From Fictibacillus solisalsi (GTDB lineage: Bacteria; Bacillota; Bacilli; Bacillales; Fictibacillaceae), in assembly GCF_900103485.1 (NCBI RefSeq), contig NZ_FNHW01000001.1, positions 2,253,057 through 2,317,056 on the forward strand: a stretch of 64,000 nt of DNA, given 5' to 3'. The position numbers and the translations under genes are program-made. The notes below the pieces were generated by a model. It ran no database searches and was not told the DNA's origin. It worked only from the letters and a program-made list of their open reading frames with translations. Below are positions 8,950 through 18,339 of the stretch, piece after piece (position 1 is the stretch's first letter; every line of letters starts with the position of its first letter).

Positions 8950-9279
8950 CTATTCATTGGTATGAACAGGTAAATTATTTATAAACGATGAAATTTGTTC
9001 CTTCGTTTTTCGCTCTTTGTCCACATACCGACCGATCTCTTTTCCATCCTGAAAGGCCACAAAACTCGGAATTCCAAAAATATCAAGGTCCTGGCACAAT
9101 TCAATCAACTGATCCCGGTCCACATACACAAAAGTAAACTGCTTGGATTCCTGCTCCAGCTCAGGAAGAAATGGTTTAATAAACACACAGTCAGGACACC
9201 AGTCCGCTGAAAAAACAGCGAGGGTTTTTCCTGCTCCTGTGATCTCTTTAAACTCTTCTATCGTTTGTACCGTTTTCAT
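8950..9279 (-). CDS. ytpP: Thioredoxin-like protein YtpP
   Basis: A 109-residue thioredoxin-fold protein with active site WCPDC near residue 27 (ADWCPDCVFIKPFLPELE) and the cis-Pro region DIFGIPSFVAFQDGKE. Probably a cytoplasmic disulfide reductase or thiol handler. ATG 9279 matches B. subtilis YtpP in length; an in-frame TTG directly before it (9282) is an alternative. SD AGAGGAG. It is 15 nt downstream of the EIIC-like gene and 69 nt upstream of queF, so the three probably form one operon. Orthologue by synteny with sftA and ytpQ. Confidence 0.88.
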   Translation of the reverse strand: MKTVQTIEEFKEITGAGKTLAVFSADWCPDCVFIKPFLPELEQESKQFTFVYVDRDQLIELCQDLDIFGIPSFVAFQDGKEIGRYVDKERKTKEQISSFINNLPVHTNE

Positions 9280-9294
9280 CAAGATTCGCTCCTC

Positions 9295-10302
9295 TTACTG
9301 ATTTATTTTCATATCTCCAAAGGCGATATACCCTTTTTTTCTCATCCATTCTGAAAGTACCAGACTGATCATAATAGGTCCAGCAAAATGCAGCAGCACG
9401 ATATATAAAAAAACATCCCAGCTAAAACCCATCGTTCGAAACGTCATAATTTGCCCGACCAGGCCGCTGGTACCCATACCCGCGCCTGCCGGTATGTTCG
9501 TCATCTGGAAAACAAGGGTACCAATCGGCGCAAGAATCATGCCGGCAACCGTTGGAGGAATAAGGATTCTCGGATTGCGTACCACGTTAGGAAACTGAAG
9601 CTTTGAGGTTCCAATCCCCTGCGTGATCCAGCCCCCAAAGCCGTTTTCCCTGAAGCTGATTGTGGCAAACCCGATCATCTGGGCCGCACATCCGATGGTC
9701 GCTGCACCAGCTGCGGTTCCTTCAAGGCCGAGCATAATGGCAATGGCTGCACTTGAGATCGGGCCAGTGAGGGCAAGGCCAAGCAAAAGAGCTACAAGAA
9801 TGCTCATGACCAAAGGACGCTGGTCGGTAGCCCACATAACGAGATGACCAAATCCTTTCATAAACTGGTCGATCCCCGGCCCCGCAAAATAGGCGACCGT
9901 AAAACCTGCAAAAACAGTGACGGCAGGTGTCACGAGAATATCCACTTTTGTTTCCTTTGAAACAAGCTTTCCTGCTTCTACCGCGATGAGGGACGCCACA
10001 AAACAGCCAGCCACACTTCCAAGTTCAGCCCCTGCTGCTCCTGCAGTTACGGTCGCAAACAACACGAGCGGAGGTGCTTCAAGCCCATAAGCGACAGCCG
10101 CTCCAATAGCCGGCCCAAGCATGCTCATGGCGACGGTCCCCATTTTAATAAAAAATGGCCATCCCGCCTGCTCTCCAATCGTTTTTAAAATAAGTCCGAT
10201 CACCAACGAGGACATTAATCCAAGCGCAAAATAGCTGAACCCTGTAATGAAATATACTTTCGGGGATAATGTTACTCCCTTTCTTTCCAAAAATTGACCC
10301 AC
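9295..10302 (-). CDS. PTS EIIC-like polytopic membrane protein (PTS_EIIC_2 family)
   Basis: A 335-residue integral membrane protein with about nine hydrophobic segments and glycine/alanine-rich helices (TVTAGAAGAELGSVAGCF, LTGPISSAAIAIMLGLEGTAAG). The composition and the PTVAGMILAPIGTLVFQM and GAGMGTSGLVGQI motifs fit the PTS_EIIC_2 domain family. There are no EIIA or EIIB domains and no PTS genes nearby, so sugar phosphorylation by this protein is unproven. It starts at GTG 10302 with SD AGGAG 7 nt upstream. Likely first gene of an operon with ytpP and queF. Substrate unknown. Confidence 0.72.
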   Translation of the reverse strand: MGQFLERKGVTLSPKVYFITGFSYFALGLMSSLVIGLILKTIGEQAGWPFFIKMGTVAMSMLGPAIGAAVAYGLEAPPLVLFATVTAGAAGAELGSVAGCFVASLIAVEAGKLVSKETKVDILVTPAVTVFAGFTVAYFAGPGIDQFMKGFGHLVMWATDQRPLVMSILVALLLGLALTGPISSAAIAIMLGLEGTAAGAATIGCAAQMIGFATISFRENGFGGWITQGIGTSKLQFPNVVRNPRILIPPTVAGMILAPIGTLVFQMTNIPAGAGMGTSGLVGQIMTFRTMGFSWDVFLYIVLLHFAGPIMISLVLSEWMRKKGYIAFGDMKINQ

Positions 10303-10386
10303 ACCAATTCTCCTTTATCATCAAATGTTGAATGCAAAGTATAACCTATTTATTATACAAGAGGATTAACATCTGTAAAGACACTA

Positions 10387-10413
10387 TAAAGAATTGCTTA
10401 AAATTTCAGATAT
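10387..10413 (+). promoter_or_regulatory. Sigma-D-like promoter of the chemoreceptor gene
   Basis: TAAA (10387-10390), 15-nt spacer, TCAGATAT (10406-10413). This matches sigma-D TAAA-N15-GCCGATAT in all but two positions of the -10. It lies 47 nt before the chemoreceptor start, and flagellar/chemotaxis genes of Bacillus normally use sigma-D. Confidence 0.5.
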
Positions 10414-10459
10414 AAACAAAAAGAAGATTCCTCCGATATTAAAATTGGAGGGGAGCAAA

Positions 10460-12517
10460 ATGAAAATGTCCATTCGAAACAGAGTCAGAACCATGCTATT
10501 GATCAGTTTGTGCGGATTGCTTATTATGACCATTTTTATGGCAGCCTATATTTGGCTGAACGGAAAAATGGATGCAGAAAAAGACCAACTGCAGCAAAAC
10601 AGCATCCAAAGCAAGGAAATTTACAGCAAATTATCAGCCATCCGTAAGAAGGAACAGGAATATTTAAAAACGCCTTCTACAGAAAAAGCCAGAGAAATTG
10701 ATTCATCTGTTCTTACATTGCAAAGGAAGGTTGAAAATTATTCGAAGAAAGCCAGCACTTCTTCAGTAAAAAAGGAATACAAAAGCATTCTTGATAAAAT
10801 CGGTCAATATAAAACGGCGTTTAGTTCCACTTCAGCCATGACCGTGCAAATTATGGAACTAAAAAAATTGATGTCCGATACATCAGCCGACTTTGAAAAA
10901 AGAGTGAAAGATTTAAAGGATGAAAAGCTGTACAACCGCTTCTTGATCATGAACACATATGAAAAAGAATTCTATTTGGCCTTAAATGATGAAAATATCA
11001 CAAAATTTGAAGAAGCTGCCCAAAACTTCGAAAACCAGCTTGATCAGTCTTCCCTGTCCGAAAAGGAAACAGGCGACTTCAAAACAAAACTGCTGAAGTA
11101 TACATCATCTGCCGGTAATATCCAAAACGTATCCAAGCAAATCAGGGGAATCAATGCTGAATTTGAAACGATCGCGGACAAGGTGGATACTTCAATCATC
11201 ACTATAGAAAAATCAAACGATCAAAAACGGGCCGAACTCGCAGACCAGCAGTCAGGATTAAAATCCTTGCTCACCTGGCTCATGATCGGGATTGCAGTTG
11301 TGATTATCACCGGCCTCAGTTTTGCAGGGGTCTGGCTGATCCGCTCAATCGTCCGTTCCATTTCATTGCTTAAAGAAGGGGCAACAATTATCGGAAACGG
11401 AAATCTGGATTACCGGGTAAAGGTTACGACCAATGATGAAATGGGTGCACTGGCTGAAACCTTTAACGGAATGGCTGAAAAAATGCAGCGGTCGCTCAGT
11501 GAGGTACAAAAGGCTTCTGAACAATTGGCAGCTTCATCACAGCACCTCGCCGCCATTTCTCAAGAGACAACAGCCCAGACTGAAGAAGTTTCAGAAGCTG
11601 CACAACAAGTATCTCTCGGAGCACAGAATCAGGCAGACCATTTACACGAGAGCACCGAGCTGCTGAATGAGGTAACTGAGGCCATCCAGGCAACTGCTGC
11701 TTTCAGCGAACAAATCGCTGATGATACATTGCGCGCAGAAGAAGACGGAAAATCGGGTATGGAAACGGTACAGCAGCTCAATCACCATTCTGAAAAATTT
11801 ATTGCTCTGGCCAACAACCTTATTGCTCAAATTCAGGAAGCGAGTAAACAATCAAAACAGATCCAGCCGATTGTTCATACCATTCAGGAGATTACTAGAA
11901 GCACCGATCTGCTTGCACTCAATGCAGCCATTGAGTCTGCAAGAGCCGGAGAAGCCGGCAGGGGATTTGGCGTCGTTGCCGCCGAAGTCCGTAAGCTTGC
12001 CGAACGTTCAAAGAATGAAGCGGCACAAATCCAGGAGCTGGTTAAAATGATGGCAAAGCAAATGGAAAACCTCACCCAGGAAGCCGCAAGTTTTCAAGAA
12101 TATCGAAACGAACAGCTGCAATCTGTCTCCATGACCCGAGAGGCATTTGAATCAATCGTCACAAATGTAACCGCGGTTCACAGCAAAATCAGCCGTATTC
12201 AGCAATCGATTCAACATGTGGGAGCAGCCAATGTGGGACTCTCAGAAAAACTTCATAAAGTAAGCGCCATCTCACAGGAATCCGTCGCAACAAGTGAGCA
12301 GGTCAGTGAATCAAGCCTGCATCATAAACAGGCCATTAATGAGGTGAACGACGCTGCCAACGAGCTTCAAGAAATCGCTCTTAACCTTCAAAACGAAGTT
12401 CAGCAGTTTCATCTCGGAGAAACTCATTCAAAGCCTTCAAACGAAATGCCTGACGCTCTGCAAGACGGCTTGCTTGAAGCCTCAGCATCTATGGACGATG
12501 AAGAAGCCGTTTCCTAG
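10460..12517 (+). CDS. Methyl-accepting chemotaxis protein
   Basis: A 685-residue transmembrane chemoreceptor. The order is TM1 (about residues 13-37), a ~230-residue helical extracellular sensor with the coiled-coil character of four-helix or bimodular sensors, TM2 ([19 protein letters not shown], near 275-295), HAMP ([22 protein letters not shown]), then a long cytoplasmic coiled coil. The signalling tip [20 protein letters not shown] contacts CheA/CheW. ATG 10460 is chosen for its SD GGAGGGG; the frame runs upstream to a TTG without SD. Monocistronic, probably sigma-D controlled. Ligand cannot be inferred. Confidence 0.93.
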   Translation: MKMSIRNRVRTMLLISLCGLLIMTIFMAAYIWLNGKMDAEKDQLQQNSIQSKEIYSKLSAIRKKEQEYLKTPSTEKAREIDSSVLTLQRKVENYSKKASTSSVKKEYKSILDKIGQYKTAFSSTSAMTVQIMELKKLMSDTSADFEKRVKDLKDEKLYNRFLIMNTYEKEFYLALNDENITKFEEAAQNFENQLDQSSLSEKETGDFKTKLLKYTSSAGNIQNVSKQIRGINAEFETIADKVDTSIITIEKSNDQKRAELADQQSGLKSLLTWLMIGIAVVIITGLSFAGVWLIRSIVRSISLLKEGATIIGNGNLDYRVKVTTNDEMGALAETFNGMAEKMQRSLSEVQKASEQLAASSQHLAAISQETTAQTEEVSEAAQQVSLGAQNQADHLHESTELLNEVTEAIQATAAFSEQIADDTLRAEEDGKSGMETVQQLNHHSEKFIALANNLIAQIQEASKQSKQIQPIVHTIQEITRSTDLLALNAAIESARAGEAGRGFGVVAAEVRKLAERSKNEAAQIQELVKMMAKQMENLTQEAASFQEYRNEQLQSVSMTREAFESIVTNVTAVHSKISRIQQSIQHVGAANVGLSEKLHKVSAISQESVATSEQVSESSLHHKQAINEVNDAANELQEIALNLQNEVQQFHLGETHSKPSNEMPDALQDGLLEASASMDDEEAVS

Positions 12518-12544
12518 ACTTCCAAACCTAAAACCTCAAATTTA

Positions 12545-12570
12545 AAAAAGCTCCCCAAAAGGAGCTTTTT
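12545..12570. terminator. Bidirectional terminator between the chemoreceptor and DUF84 genes
   Basis: AAAAAGCTCC/GGAGCTTTTT stem with a 6-nt loop and T-tracts on both strands, between convergent genes. Confidence 0.85.
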
Positions 12571-12576
12571 CATTTT

Positions 12577-13074
12577 TTATGATTTTTGAAATTTGTATTG
12601 TCCAAAGAGGAGCTTGACGATGTGCTTGAACATCTCATCCCGTGCCAATGCTCCATTTGTCAAAACACCGATCGCCCCTGCTTTTTTTCGAATATCTTTG
12701 TCGGATGTAAAACTGGCCATCACTTCACCCAGTTCACTTCCCTTTCGGATAGGAGCAGCAATCTCATCGGGCAGAGGAATTTTTGCCCCGCTCGCAACGA
12801 CCAGGTGGCCGTCCTGATCAGCTAGTGCTCCCCAGTTGCAAAGATAAAGCGTTCCTTCCATTTCAGTAACGCCGCCTTCGAGGCCGAATCCAAGCTCCGC
12901 TCCTTTTTCCACGCACGCTTTTGCACGGTTAACGGCTCCAAGCCGTGTTTCCTCATCAGAGAAAGGCTGCGGGGATACACCTGAAGGAACATCCAAGGAC
13001 TGGACCGGCTCGTTTACTATTTGTATCACCGCTTTTACTTTCGCAGGATTCGCGGAACCTATTGCATATTTCAT
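12577..13074 (-). CDS. DUF84 family inosine/xanthosine triphosphatase
   Basis: A 165-residue cytoplasmic protein of the DUF84/NTPase_I-T family (YjjX-like), which hydrolyses non-canonical purine nucleotides such as ITP and XTP. The N-terminus YAIGSANPAKVKAV is the nucleotide-binding motif. DEETRLGAVNRAKA, GLEGGV and a GAIGVLTNGAL block follow. ATG 13074 gives the family N-terminus. A TTG five codons upstream is open in frame, but its SD is too close. It is 18 nt downstream of ytoP and probably co-transcribed. Confidence 0.8.
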   Translation of the reverse strand: MKYAIGSANPAKVKAVIQIVNEPVQSLDVPSGVSPQPFSDEETRLGAVNRAKACVEKGAELGFGLEGGVTEMEGTLYLCNWGALADQDGHLVVASGAKIPLPDEIAAPIRKGSELGEVMASFTSDKDIRKKAGAIGVLTNGALARDEMFKHIVKLLFGQYKFQKS

Positions 13075-13092
13075 TTGATCACCAACCAAACC

Positions 13093-14157
13093 TTAGTCGT
13101 TCAGTATACTGTCCAGCATGGATTGATCTGTCGATTTAACAAGCTGGATCAGCAGTTCTTTAGCCGCTGCATAGTCATCCACATGAACAATGGAAGCATG
13201 AGTGTGAATATAACGGGAACAGATGCCCACAACAGCAGATGGGACGCCTTTTCCTGAAAGATGAACACTGCCCGCATCTGTGCCGCCCGGAGAAACAAAA
13301 TATTGATAAGGAATATTGTGTGTTTCGGCGGTATCCAGAATAAATTCACGCAGACTTTTATTCGTAATCATCGTGCGGTCCAGAATACGAAGCAATGTCC
13401 CCTTCCCAAGGTGTCCAAATTCATTTTCATTTCCCGTCATGTCATTGGCAGGACTTGCATCCAGGGCATAAAAAATATCGGGTTCAATCAAATTTGCAGC
13501 CGTTTTTGAACCTCTTAATCCGGCCTCTTCCTGAACAGTTGCTCCAGAATAAAGCTGGTTTGGCAGCTTTACATCTTTTAATTCCTTTAAAAGCTCAATG
13601 GCCAGTCCGACACCATATCGGTTATCCCAAGCTTTTGCCATAATCTTTTTGGGATTCGCCATTGGGGTAAACGGACAGATCGGAACAATCTGCTGTCCCG
13701 GACGAATGCCGATCTTCTCTGCATCCTGTCTGCTGTCAGCTCCGATATCAATATACATATGCTTGATGTCCATTGGCCGCTTTCGTTGATCTTCACCTAA
13801 AAGATGCGGGGGAACAGAACCGATAACACCAATCACCGGACCGTGATCCGTAATAATCTGAACTCTTTGGGCAAGCAATACCTGACTCCACCAGCCGCCA
13901 AGTGTTTCAAAATGAATCATGCCGTTCCGGGTAATACGGGTCACCATAAATCCAACCTCATCCATGTGGCCGGCAACCATGACTTTTGGGCCTTCTCCAT
14001 GTCTGACGCCAAAAATGCTGCCCATTCCGTCCTGAATGATTTCATCACTATACGGTTCAATTTCTTTTCTTACAAATTTACGGACATCATGCTCAAATCC
14101 GGGTGCACCGGGAAGCTCTGTTAATGTTTTAAACAATTGCAATGTTTCAGTATTCAT
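13093..14157 (-). CDS. ytoP: M42 glutamyl aminopeptidase / deblocking aminopeptidase YtoP
   Basis: A 354-residue dizinc aminopeptidase of family M42. Metal and catalytic motifs are in order: [10 protein letters not shown] (His and Asp), AWDNRYGVG (bridging Asp), VQEEAGLRG (catalytic Glu pair), ALDASPAND and [13 protein letters not shown]. The C-terminal [15 protein letters not shown] carries a last ligand His. Large oligomeric peptidases of this family finish cytoplasmic peptide turnover. ATG 14157 has SD AAAGGAG 7 nt upstream; the longer open frame upstream has no family match. Orthologue of B. subtilis YtoP by length and neighbourhood. Confidence 0.9.
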   Translation of the reverse strand: MNTETLQLFKTLTELPGAPGFEHDVRKFVRKEIEPYSDEIIQDGMGSIFGVRHGEGPKVMVAGHMDEVGFMVTRITRNGMIHFETLGGWWSQVLLAQRVQIITDHGPVIGVIGSVPPHLLGEDQRKRPMDIKHMYIDIGADSRQDAEKIGIRPGQQIVPICPFTPMANPKKIMAKAWDNRYGVGLAIELLKELKDVKLPNQLYSGATVQEEAGLRGSKTAANLIEPDIFYALDASPANDMTGNENEFGHLGKGTLLRILDRTMITNKSLREFILDTAETHNIPYQYFVSPGGTDAGSVHLSGKGVPSAVVGICSRYIHTHASIVHVDDYAAAKELLIQLVKSTDQSMLDSILND

Positions 14158-14249
14158 TGGTTCTCCTTTCAATAAACGGATATATGTAATACCCCTATTG
14201 TACCGCTGGCAATCAAAATTTACCAACCTTCAATAGGGGACAGGTCTTA

Positions 14250-14921
14250 TTATTTGTATGGGATGGGATCTTTTGCGCCTGCTTCCTCAAATCCTTTTAA
14301 GCGCAGCTGGCAGCTGTCACATTCGCCGCATGCTTCTTCTTCTCCGTTGTAACACGAGGTGGTTAAATGATAAGGGACCTTTAGTTCCAGTCCTTTTTCT
14401 ATGGTTTCTTTTTTCGTCAAATGCATTAACGGAGCACAGATGGCAATTCGCTCTCCGGTCGTGCCGGCTTTTGTTGCAAGATTAATCGTTTCGTTCATGC
14501 TTTTGATAAATTCAGGCCGGCAATCTGGGTAACCACTGTAATCGACAGCAGACACGCCAATAAAGACGGCCTCCGCACCTATTACTTCTGCATAGGCGCT
14601 TGCCAGAGACAAAAAGATCATGTTACGGGCTGGAACATAGGTTGATGGTATCTCTTCTTTGTCTTCTTTTTCAGTTGGAACATCGATTGAAGCATCTGTA
14701 AGGGCACTGCCTCCAATTTGGTTCAGGAAAGCAATGTCTACAATGCGGTGTTCGTTTACCCCAAAATATTCAGCAACTTTTTTTGCTTGATTCACCTCAC
14801 GGCTGTGTCTTTGTCCATAATTGAACGTTAAAGGATAGAGTTCATACCCTTCATGTTTTGCAATTCCCATGCACGTCGTGCTGTCAAGTCCTCCACTTAA
14901 AACAATTACTGCTTTTTTCAT
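14250..14921 (-). CDS. queC: 7-cyano-7-deazaguanine synthase QueC
   Basis: ATP-dependent enzyme that turns 7-carboxy-7-deazaguanine and ammonia into preQ0. The 223-residue protein shows the PP-loop [12 protein letters not shown] at residues 8-19, the purine-site stretch [12 protein letters not shown], and the zinc site CGECDSC with an earlier Cys in [13 protein letters not shown]. It is the last gene of queDEC, 6 nt after queE, and is governed by the preQ1 riboswitch ahead of queD. Confidence 0.95.
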   Translation of the reverse strand: MKKAVIVLSGGLDSTTCMGIAKHEGYELYPLTFNYGQRHSREVNQAKKVAEYFGVNEHRIVDIAFLNQIGGSALTDASIDVPTEKEDKEEIPSTYVPARNMIFLSLASAYAEVIGAEAVFIGVSAVDYSGYPDCRPEFIKSMNETINLATKAGTTGERIAICAPLMHLTKKETIEKGLELKVPYHLTTSCYNGEEEACGECDSCQLRLKGFEEAGAKDPIPYK

Positions 14922-14927
14922 GTTTGT

Positions 14928-15659
14928 TTATACCCCTCTCTTCTCCGGATCCCAGATGATTTTATGAAGCTGCATGCTGACTTTGACATCCGGCATGCGT
15001 GCGGTTAATACTTTGTTTACCAGTTTTTCAGGAGGCATGGTCTCCCAAACTGGGCTGAATAATGCAAGACCTTGCTTGTGATGCTGCTCCAGTACCGATG
15101 AAGCAATGTCAAAATCATCGTCACTTCCAATCACGAATTTAATCTCATCATTCGGCTTCAAAACATCAAAGTTTTCATGGATCATGCGGTTCATTTCACC
15201 GGAAGCCGGCAGCTTGTAATCCATAACGAATCGTACTTTACTGCTTAGCATAGGGTCGCTTTCACGCAAAAGCTGAAAGGGTTTTAGAGCAATCGCTCCG
15301 TTGGTTTCCACATGAATATCCTCAATTCGTTCGATGCCGGCCATCGCCTTTAAAAGAGCAGCGGACTTTTCTCTGTGAATTAACGGTTCTCCGCCGGTAA
15401 AACAGATGCGCTTTGAGGCGAACGTGTTTATGCGTTCAATGATCTCCTCAATTGTTGCTTCAAATTCCGGTTTTGCCGGAGCATAACTGTACGGTGTATC
15501 ACACCAGGTGCATCGCAAATTGCAATGAAACACGCGGACAAAAATGGTTGGAAAGCCTGCAGCCATCCCTTCTCCTTCAATGGTTTCAAAAATTTCAACC
15601 ATGGGAAGCTTCCATTGGGAGTACACATCAGATAAAGGAAGCTCAAAGTGATTCGTCAT
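14928..15659 (-). CDS. queE: 7-carboxy-7-deazaguanine synthase QueE
   Basis: Radical-SAM enzyme that rearranges 6-carboxytetrahydropterin to 7-carboxy-7-deazaguanine. The 243-residue protein has the substrate motif ETIEGEGMAAGFPT, the [4Fe-4S] ligands in HCNLRCTWCDT (CX3CX2C) near residue 49, and CFTGGEPL for SAM binding. It overlaps the queD end by 17 nt, indicating translational coupling; SD AGGGAG lies inside queD. Second gene of queDEC. Confidence 0.93.
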   Translation of the reverse strand: MTNHFELPLSDVYSQWKLPMVEIFETIEGEGMAAGFPTIFVRVFHCNLRCTWCDTPYSYAPAKPEFEATIEEIIERINTFASKRICFTGGEPLIHREKSAALLKAMAGIERIEDIHVETNGAIALKPFQLLRESDPMLSSKVRFVMDYKLPASGEMNRMIHENFDVLKPNDEIKFVIGSDDDFDIASSVLEQHHKQGLALFSPVWETMPPEKLVNKVLTARMPDVKVSMQLHKIIWDPEKRGV

Positions 15660-16125
15660 GTTCCATCCACTCCCTTTTCATGGTTGCATAACTAGTTGGG
15701 GTTTCATACAATACAATTTCCTCAAGACGGAAGCCTTTTTCTTTCCATTGGTATTGATCCAGTTTCTTATCGAATTCTTCCCAGATCCATACAATCATAT
15801 TTTCTGCGGTCGTATTCATTGGCGGCATCACGTCATTTAAATAACGATGGTCCAGCCTGCTTTCGATCGCCTCTTTATAAATTTTCTTTATATCTCCAAA
15901 ATCCATGGAAATGCCTACCGGATCTACAAAACCGCTTATCGTCAGGACCAGCCTGTAAGTATGGCCGTGCAGGTTCTTGCACTTGCCTTCATAGCAATGG
16001 AGATGATGAGCCGCATCAAACGTAAATTCTTTTGTTACAGCCACCCGCTTATGATGGTATTTCAGCTTATCGCGCTGAATATCTTCATCTATTTTTTGCA
16101 CCTTTTTCGGAATTTCGAATTCCAT
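15643..16125 (-). CDS. queD: 6-carboxy-5,6,7,8-tetrahydropterin synthase QueD
   Basis: Zinc enzyme that converts 7,8-dihydroneopterin triphosphate to 6-carboxytetrahydropterin. The T-fold has zinc ligands in FDAAHHLH and NLHGHTYRL and the catalytic Cys in YEGKCKNLHGH. Length 160 residues, with a charged ~28-residue N-terminal extension before the core. First gene of queDEC; SD AGGATG. The GTP cyclohydrolase of the pathway is not in this window. Confidence 0.93.
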   Translation of the reverse strand: MEFEIPKKVQKIDEDIQRDKLKYHHKRVAVTKEFTFDAAHHLHCYEGKCKNLHGHTYRLVLTISGFVDPVGISMDFGDIKKIYKEAIESRLDHRYLNDVMPPMNTTAENMIVWIWEEFDKKLDQYQWKEKGFRLEEIVLYETPTSYATMKREWMEHDESL

Positions 16126-16162
16126 TTATTCTCGACATCCTTCCAAGAACATGAAAAAAACC

Positions 16163-16268
16163 ATAAAAAAAGCTCCCTGCTTACAAACGTATCGGGAGAG
16201 AGTGAAAGGTTTATGGTTTTCCACGCTCCCTAGTTTTTTTTAATGAGGGGTGGGAATTTCGAACCCTC
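16163..16268 (-). promoter_or_regulatory. preQ1 riboswitch with transcription attenuator, controlling queDEC
   Basis: On the minus strand the aptamer reads GAGGGTTC..., then CACCCCTC closing P1 (16242-16268). An A-rich tail (AAAAAAAACTA) and GGGAG (16226-16240) follow and can form the pseudoknot with loop TTCCC. Downstream a terminator (16163-16200) pairs CTCTCCC with CAGGGAGC before T7. The aptamer GGGAG can also pair with the CTCCC arm, so ligand binding should free that arm and promote termination. An outer AAAACCATAAA/TTTATGGTTTT pairing adds to the expression platform. Confidence 0.85.
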
Positions 16269-16413
16269 GTACTAACACTTTATTAGCATAGCAAAAACCC
16301 CCTGAAATGCGCAAGCTGCTTTTACGCTGACAGCAGGGGGCCTGTTTTTGTTCACGGCTTTGTTTCTGTTATACTGTATGGGAAAAGCATACACAAAAAA
16401 GGAGATGCTGAAC

Positions 16414-16743
16414 ATGAAAGCAAGCAAATGGATTCTTGCCGGAGTTGCAGGATTTGCGGCAGGATATATCGCTGCAAAACGTTTACCTCAGACATTGACT
16501 CCTGAAAAAGCATTAAACCTCATTAAGGACCAGGCCAGGGATGAATTTATGATCACCGGTTCATGGATCAATGTTCATCCAGAAGAGGTTAAGCGTTTCG
16601 GGCTTCCCTACACCGTATATAAAGGAGGTCTTTCCAGCAGACTTCATTCTACATTGACACAATATGATTTCATGGTCGATGCAAAAACCGGAAGTATTCT
16701 TGATATTTCAAAACATGGAGAAAAAGTGGCTGCTACCGTATAA
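16414..16743 (+). CDS. ytzB: PepSY-type small exported protein (YtzB-like)
   Basis: A 109-residue protein with an N-terminal hydrophobic helix (KWILAGVAGFAAGYIAA) that probably anchors it outside the membrane. The single alpha/beta domain (TPEKALNLIKDQA..., DFMVDAKTGSILDISKHG) resembles PepSY domains, often linked to peptidase inhibition. ATG 16414 is favoured because SD AAGGAG directly abuts an earlier in-frame ATG. Its place near ytoP suggests B. subtilis YtzB; the symbol is tentative. Confidence 0.68.
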   Translation: MKASKWILAGVAGFAAGYIAAKRLPQTLTPEKALNLIKDQARDEFMITGSWINVHPEEVKRFGLPYTVYKGGLSSRLHSTLTQYDFMVDAKTGSILDISKHGEKVAATV

Positions 16744-16754
16744 AGCACCATAAA

Positions 16755-16782
16755 AAAACACCGCTCAAGCAAGCGGTGTTTT
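16755..16782. terminator. Bidirectional terminator between ytzB-like gene and 16788-17324
   Basis: AAAACACCGCT/AGCGGTGTTTT stem with a 6-nt loop and T-tracts, between convergent genes. Confidence 0.9.
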
Positions 16783-16787
16783 CTTTT

Positions 16788-17324
16788 TTAGTTAAATTCT
16801 TTGGTGTGATTGTACAAGTTGTTTTTAATTTTGAACTTAGTAGTAAGGTACTGTCCTTTTTCCCAAATGGTAAGAAGGTATAGAGGTACAAGCAATACTA
16901 AAGCAAGAAGCAGGAGAACAACCACATAGTCCATTTTGGTTCCTGTCTGGCTTTCGTGGTCTTCCTTGTACTTTTGCAGTTCAGGACCCGCCTTGGCAAC
17001 TTCCTGTTCGGTCAGCATCTTATTGTCTTTTGCATTGTAGAAGACAATTTCTTTGTGCGTGAAAGAAAAGATGTTGTCTCTCATCGTTTTGTAGGAACCC
17101 ATACCGACAACAATTTCAGACGTATCCAATTTCTTGTCCTCATTCGGCACCGTTTGTACATCACTGATTTCAATGCTGCCTTTTTTGTAGTCATAGTGAG
17201 CTTCTTTCAATCCTTTTTCAATAGCTGCTTTCATTTCTGTAGTTGCTCCAGCAGCGGAAGCAATCGAAGCAAAGGAAAAAACAAGAGTAAAAACGGAAAA
17301 TAGGGCAAAAATCTTTTTTTTCAT
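16788..17324 (-). CDS. Uncharacterised exported, membrane-anchored protein
   Basis: I do not recognise this 178-residue protein. It has a clear Sec signal peptide (MKKKIFALFSVFTLVFSFASIASAAG, cleavage probably after ASA). An extracellular domain of about 100 charged residues follows, then one transmembrane helix (YVVVLLLLALVLLVPLYLLTIW, about 131-152) and a basic cytoplasmic tail, giving type I membrane topology. SD AAGGAGG lies 8 nt before ATG. Monocistronic, with its own terminator. The ectodomain shows no cysteine or catalytic motif I can identify. Confidence 0.75.
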   Translation of the reverse strand: MKKKIFALFSVFTLVFSFASIASAAGATTEMKAAIEKGLKEAHYDYKKGSIEISDVQTVPNEDKKLDTSEIVVGMGSYKTMRDNIFSFTHKEIVFYNAKDNKMLTEQEVAKAGPELQKYKEDHESQTGTKMDYVVVLLLLALVLLVPLYLLTIWEKGQYLTTKFKIKNNLYNHTKEFN

Positions 17325-17430
17325 AAATAATCCTCCTTGCTTTCAGTCCTAATCTCTTCCATCATATCATAGATTTCATTTTTGTTTACCCACTTGAATC
17401 TGGAAATAATGTGACGAAAATTCGACATCG

Positions 17431-18267
17431 TTAACTATTTCCCATTCGTTTAATGCTATCTGAGATCACGCCGTCCTCATTCCACTTCACCGCCCGGTAT
17501 ACGGCATCGTGATAAAAAAAGTACCAGGTATCCGGCTTGATCCATTTTTGCTTTTCATAAATGGAGGTCATCGGGTAATCATCATAAGCCAGCACCCACA
17601 GGGGATTCTTGTGGGCATGAGTAGGCATAATGTCACCTAAATGATACACCGTCTGCTCATCCGTTTGTATTTCAATTACACTGTGTCCATCGCTATGCCC
17701 GCCGGTGTGTACCATTTTTATTCCATTAATTGGTTCAAATGTTTCGCTGAACGTGTAGACCTGATGTTGAATCGGTTTCCAGTTCTCTTCCCAATACGTG
17801 TTCCGGGAGCGAATATTCGGGTTTTTCAATTCCTCCCATTCAATGTCAGAAGTATGTATGGCAGCGTTTTCAAAAACAGAGACAAATTCTTCCCCGTTTT
17901 TCCGGGTTAATCCTGAAGCATGATCAAAGTGCATATGTGTCATTAACACTACATCGATATCCTTCACGGTCAATCCCAGCTCGTTCAGGCTCGTTTCAAT
18001 CGATGCCTCTTCATGTACTCCATAATTTCTTTTTTGCTTTTCACTTAATTTGCCGCTGCCTATTCCAGCTTCAATCAGAATATTTTTTCCAAACCCCTGG
18101 ACCAGGATCGGCTCGGTTCTCAACTCAATCTGATTCAAATCATTGACCGCATACTTTTTACTCCACAGCGGTTTAGGGACGACTCCGAACATGGCGCCTC
18201 CGTCCATATGAGTAACACCGCCATCCAGCCAGGTTAACGTGATACCTCCTATTTTCCATTGATCCAT
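17431..18267 (-). CDS. ytnP: YtnP, metallo-beta-lactamase-fold lactonase
   Basis: A 278-residue dizinc hydrolase of the metallo-beta-lactamase superfamily. The zinc motif is [12 protein letters not shown] (HxHxDH) near residue 110. A later ligand His is in HTGGHSDGH and a bridging Asp in [10 protein letters not shown]. subtilis YtnP, next to trmB, opens acyl-homoserine-lactone rings; the same activity is inferred here from synteny and family. ATG 18267 with SD AAGGAG is preferred over a leucine-rich upstream extension. There is no terminator directly after the stop. Confidence 0.85.
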   Translation of the reverse strand: MDQWKIGGITLTWLDGGVTHMDGGAMFGVVPKPLWSKKYAVNDLNQIELRTEPILVQGFGKNILIEAGIGSGKLSEKQKRNYGVHEEASIETSLNELGLTVKDIDVVLMTHMHFDHASGLTRKNGEEFVSVFENAAIHTSDIEWEELKNPNIRSRNTYWEENWKPIQHQVYTFSETFEPINGIKMVHTGGHSDGHSVIEIQTDEQTVYHLGDIMPTHAHKNPLWVLAYDDYPMTSIYEKQKWIKPDTWYFFYHDAVYRAVKWNEDGVISDSIKRMGNS

Positions 18268-18339
18268 TCCTTCACACTCCTTTTGCAGTAGTAACAATAG
18301 TCTGAATTTAGTTTAACATACTTTGTATTCCCGTCCGAC

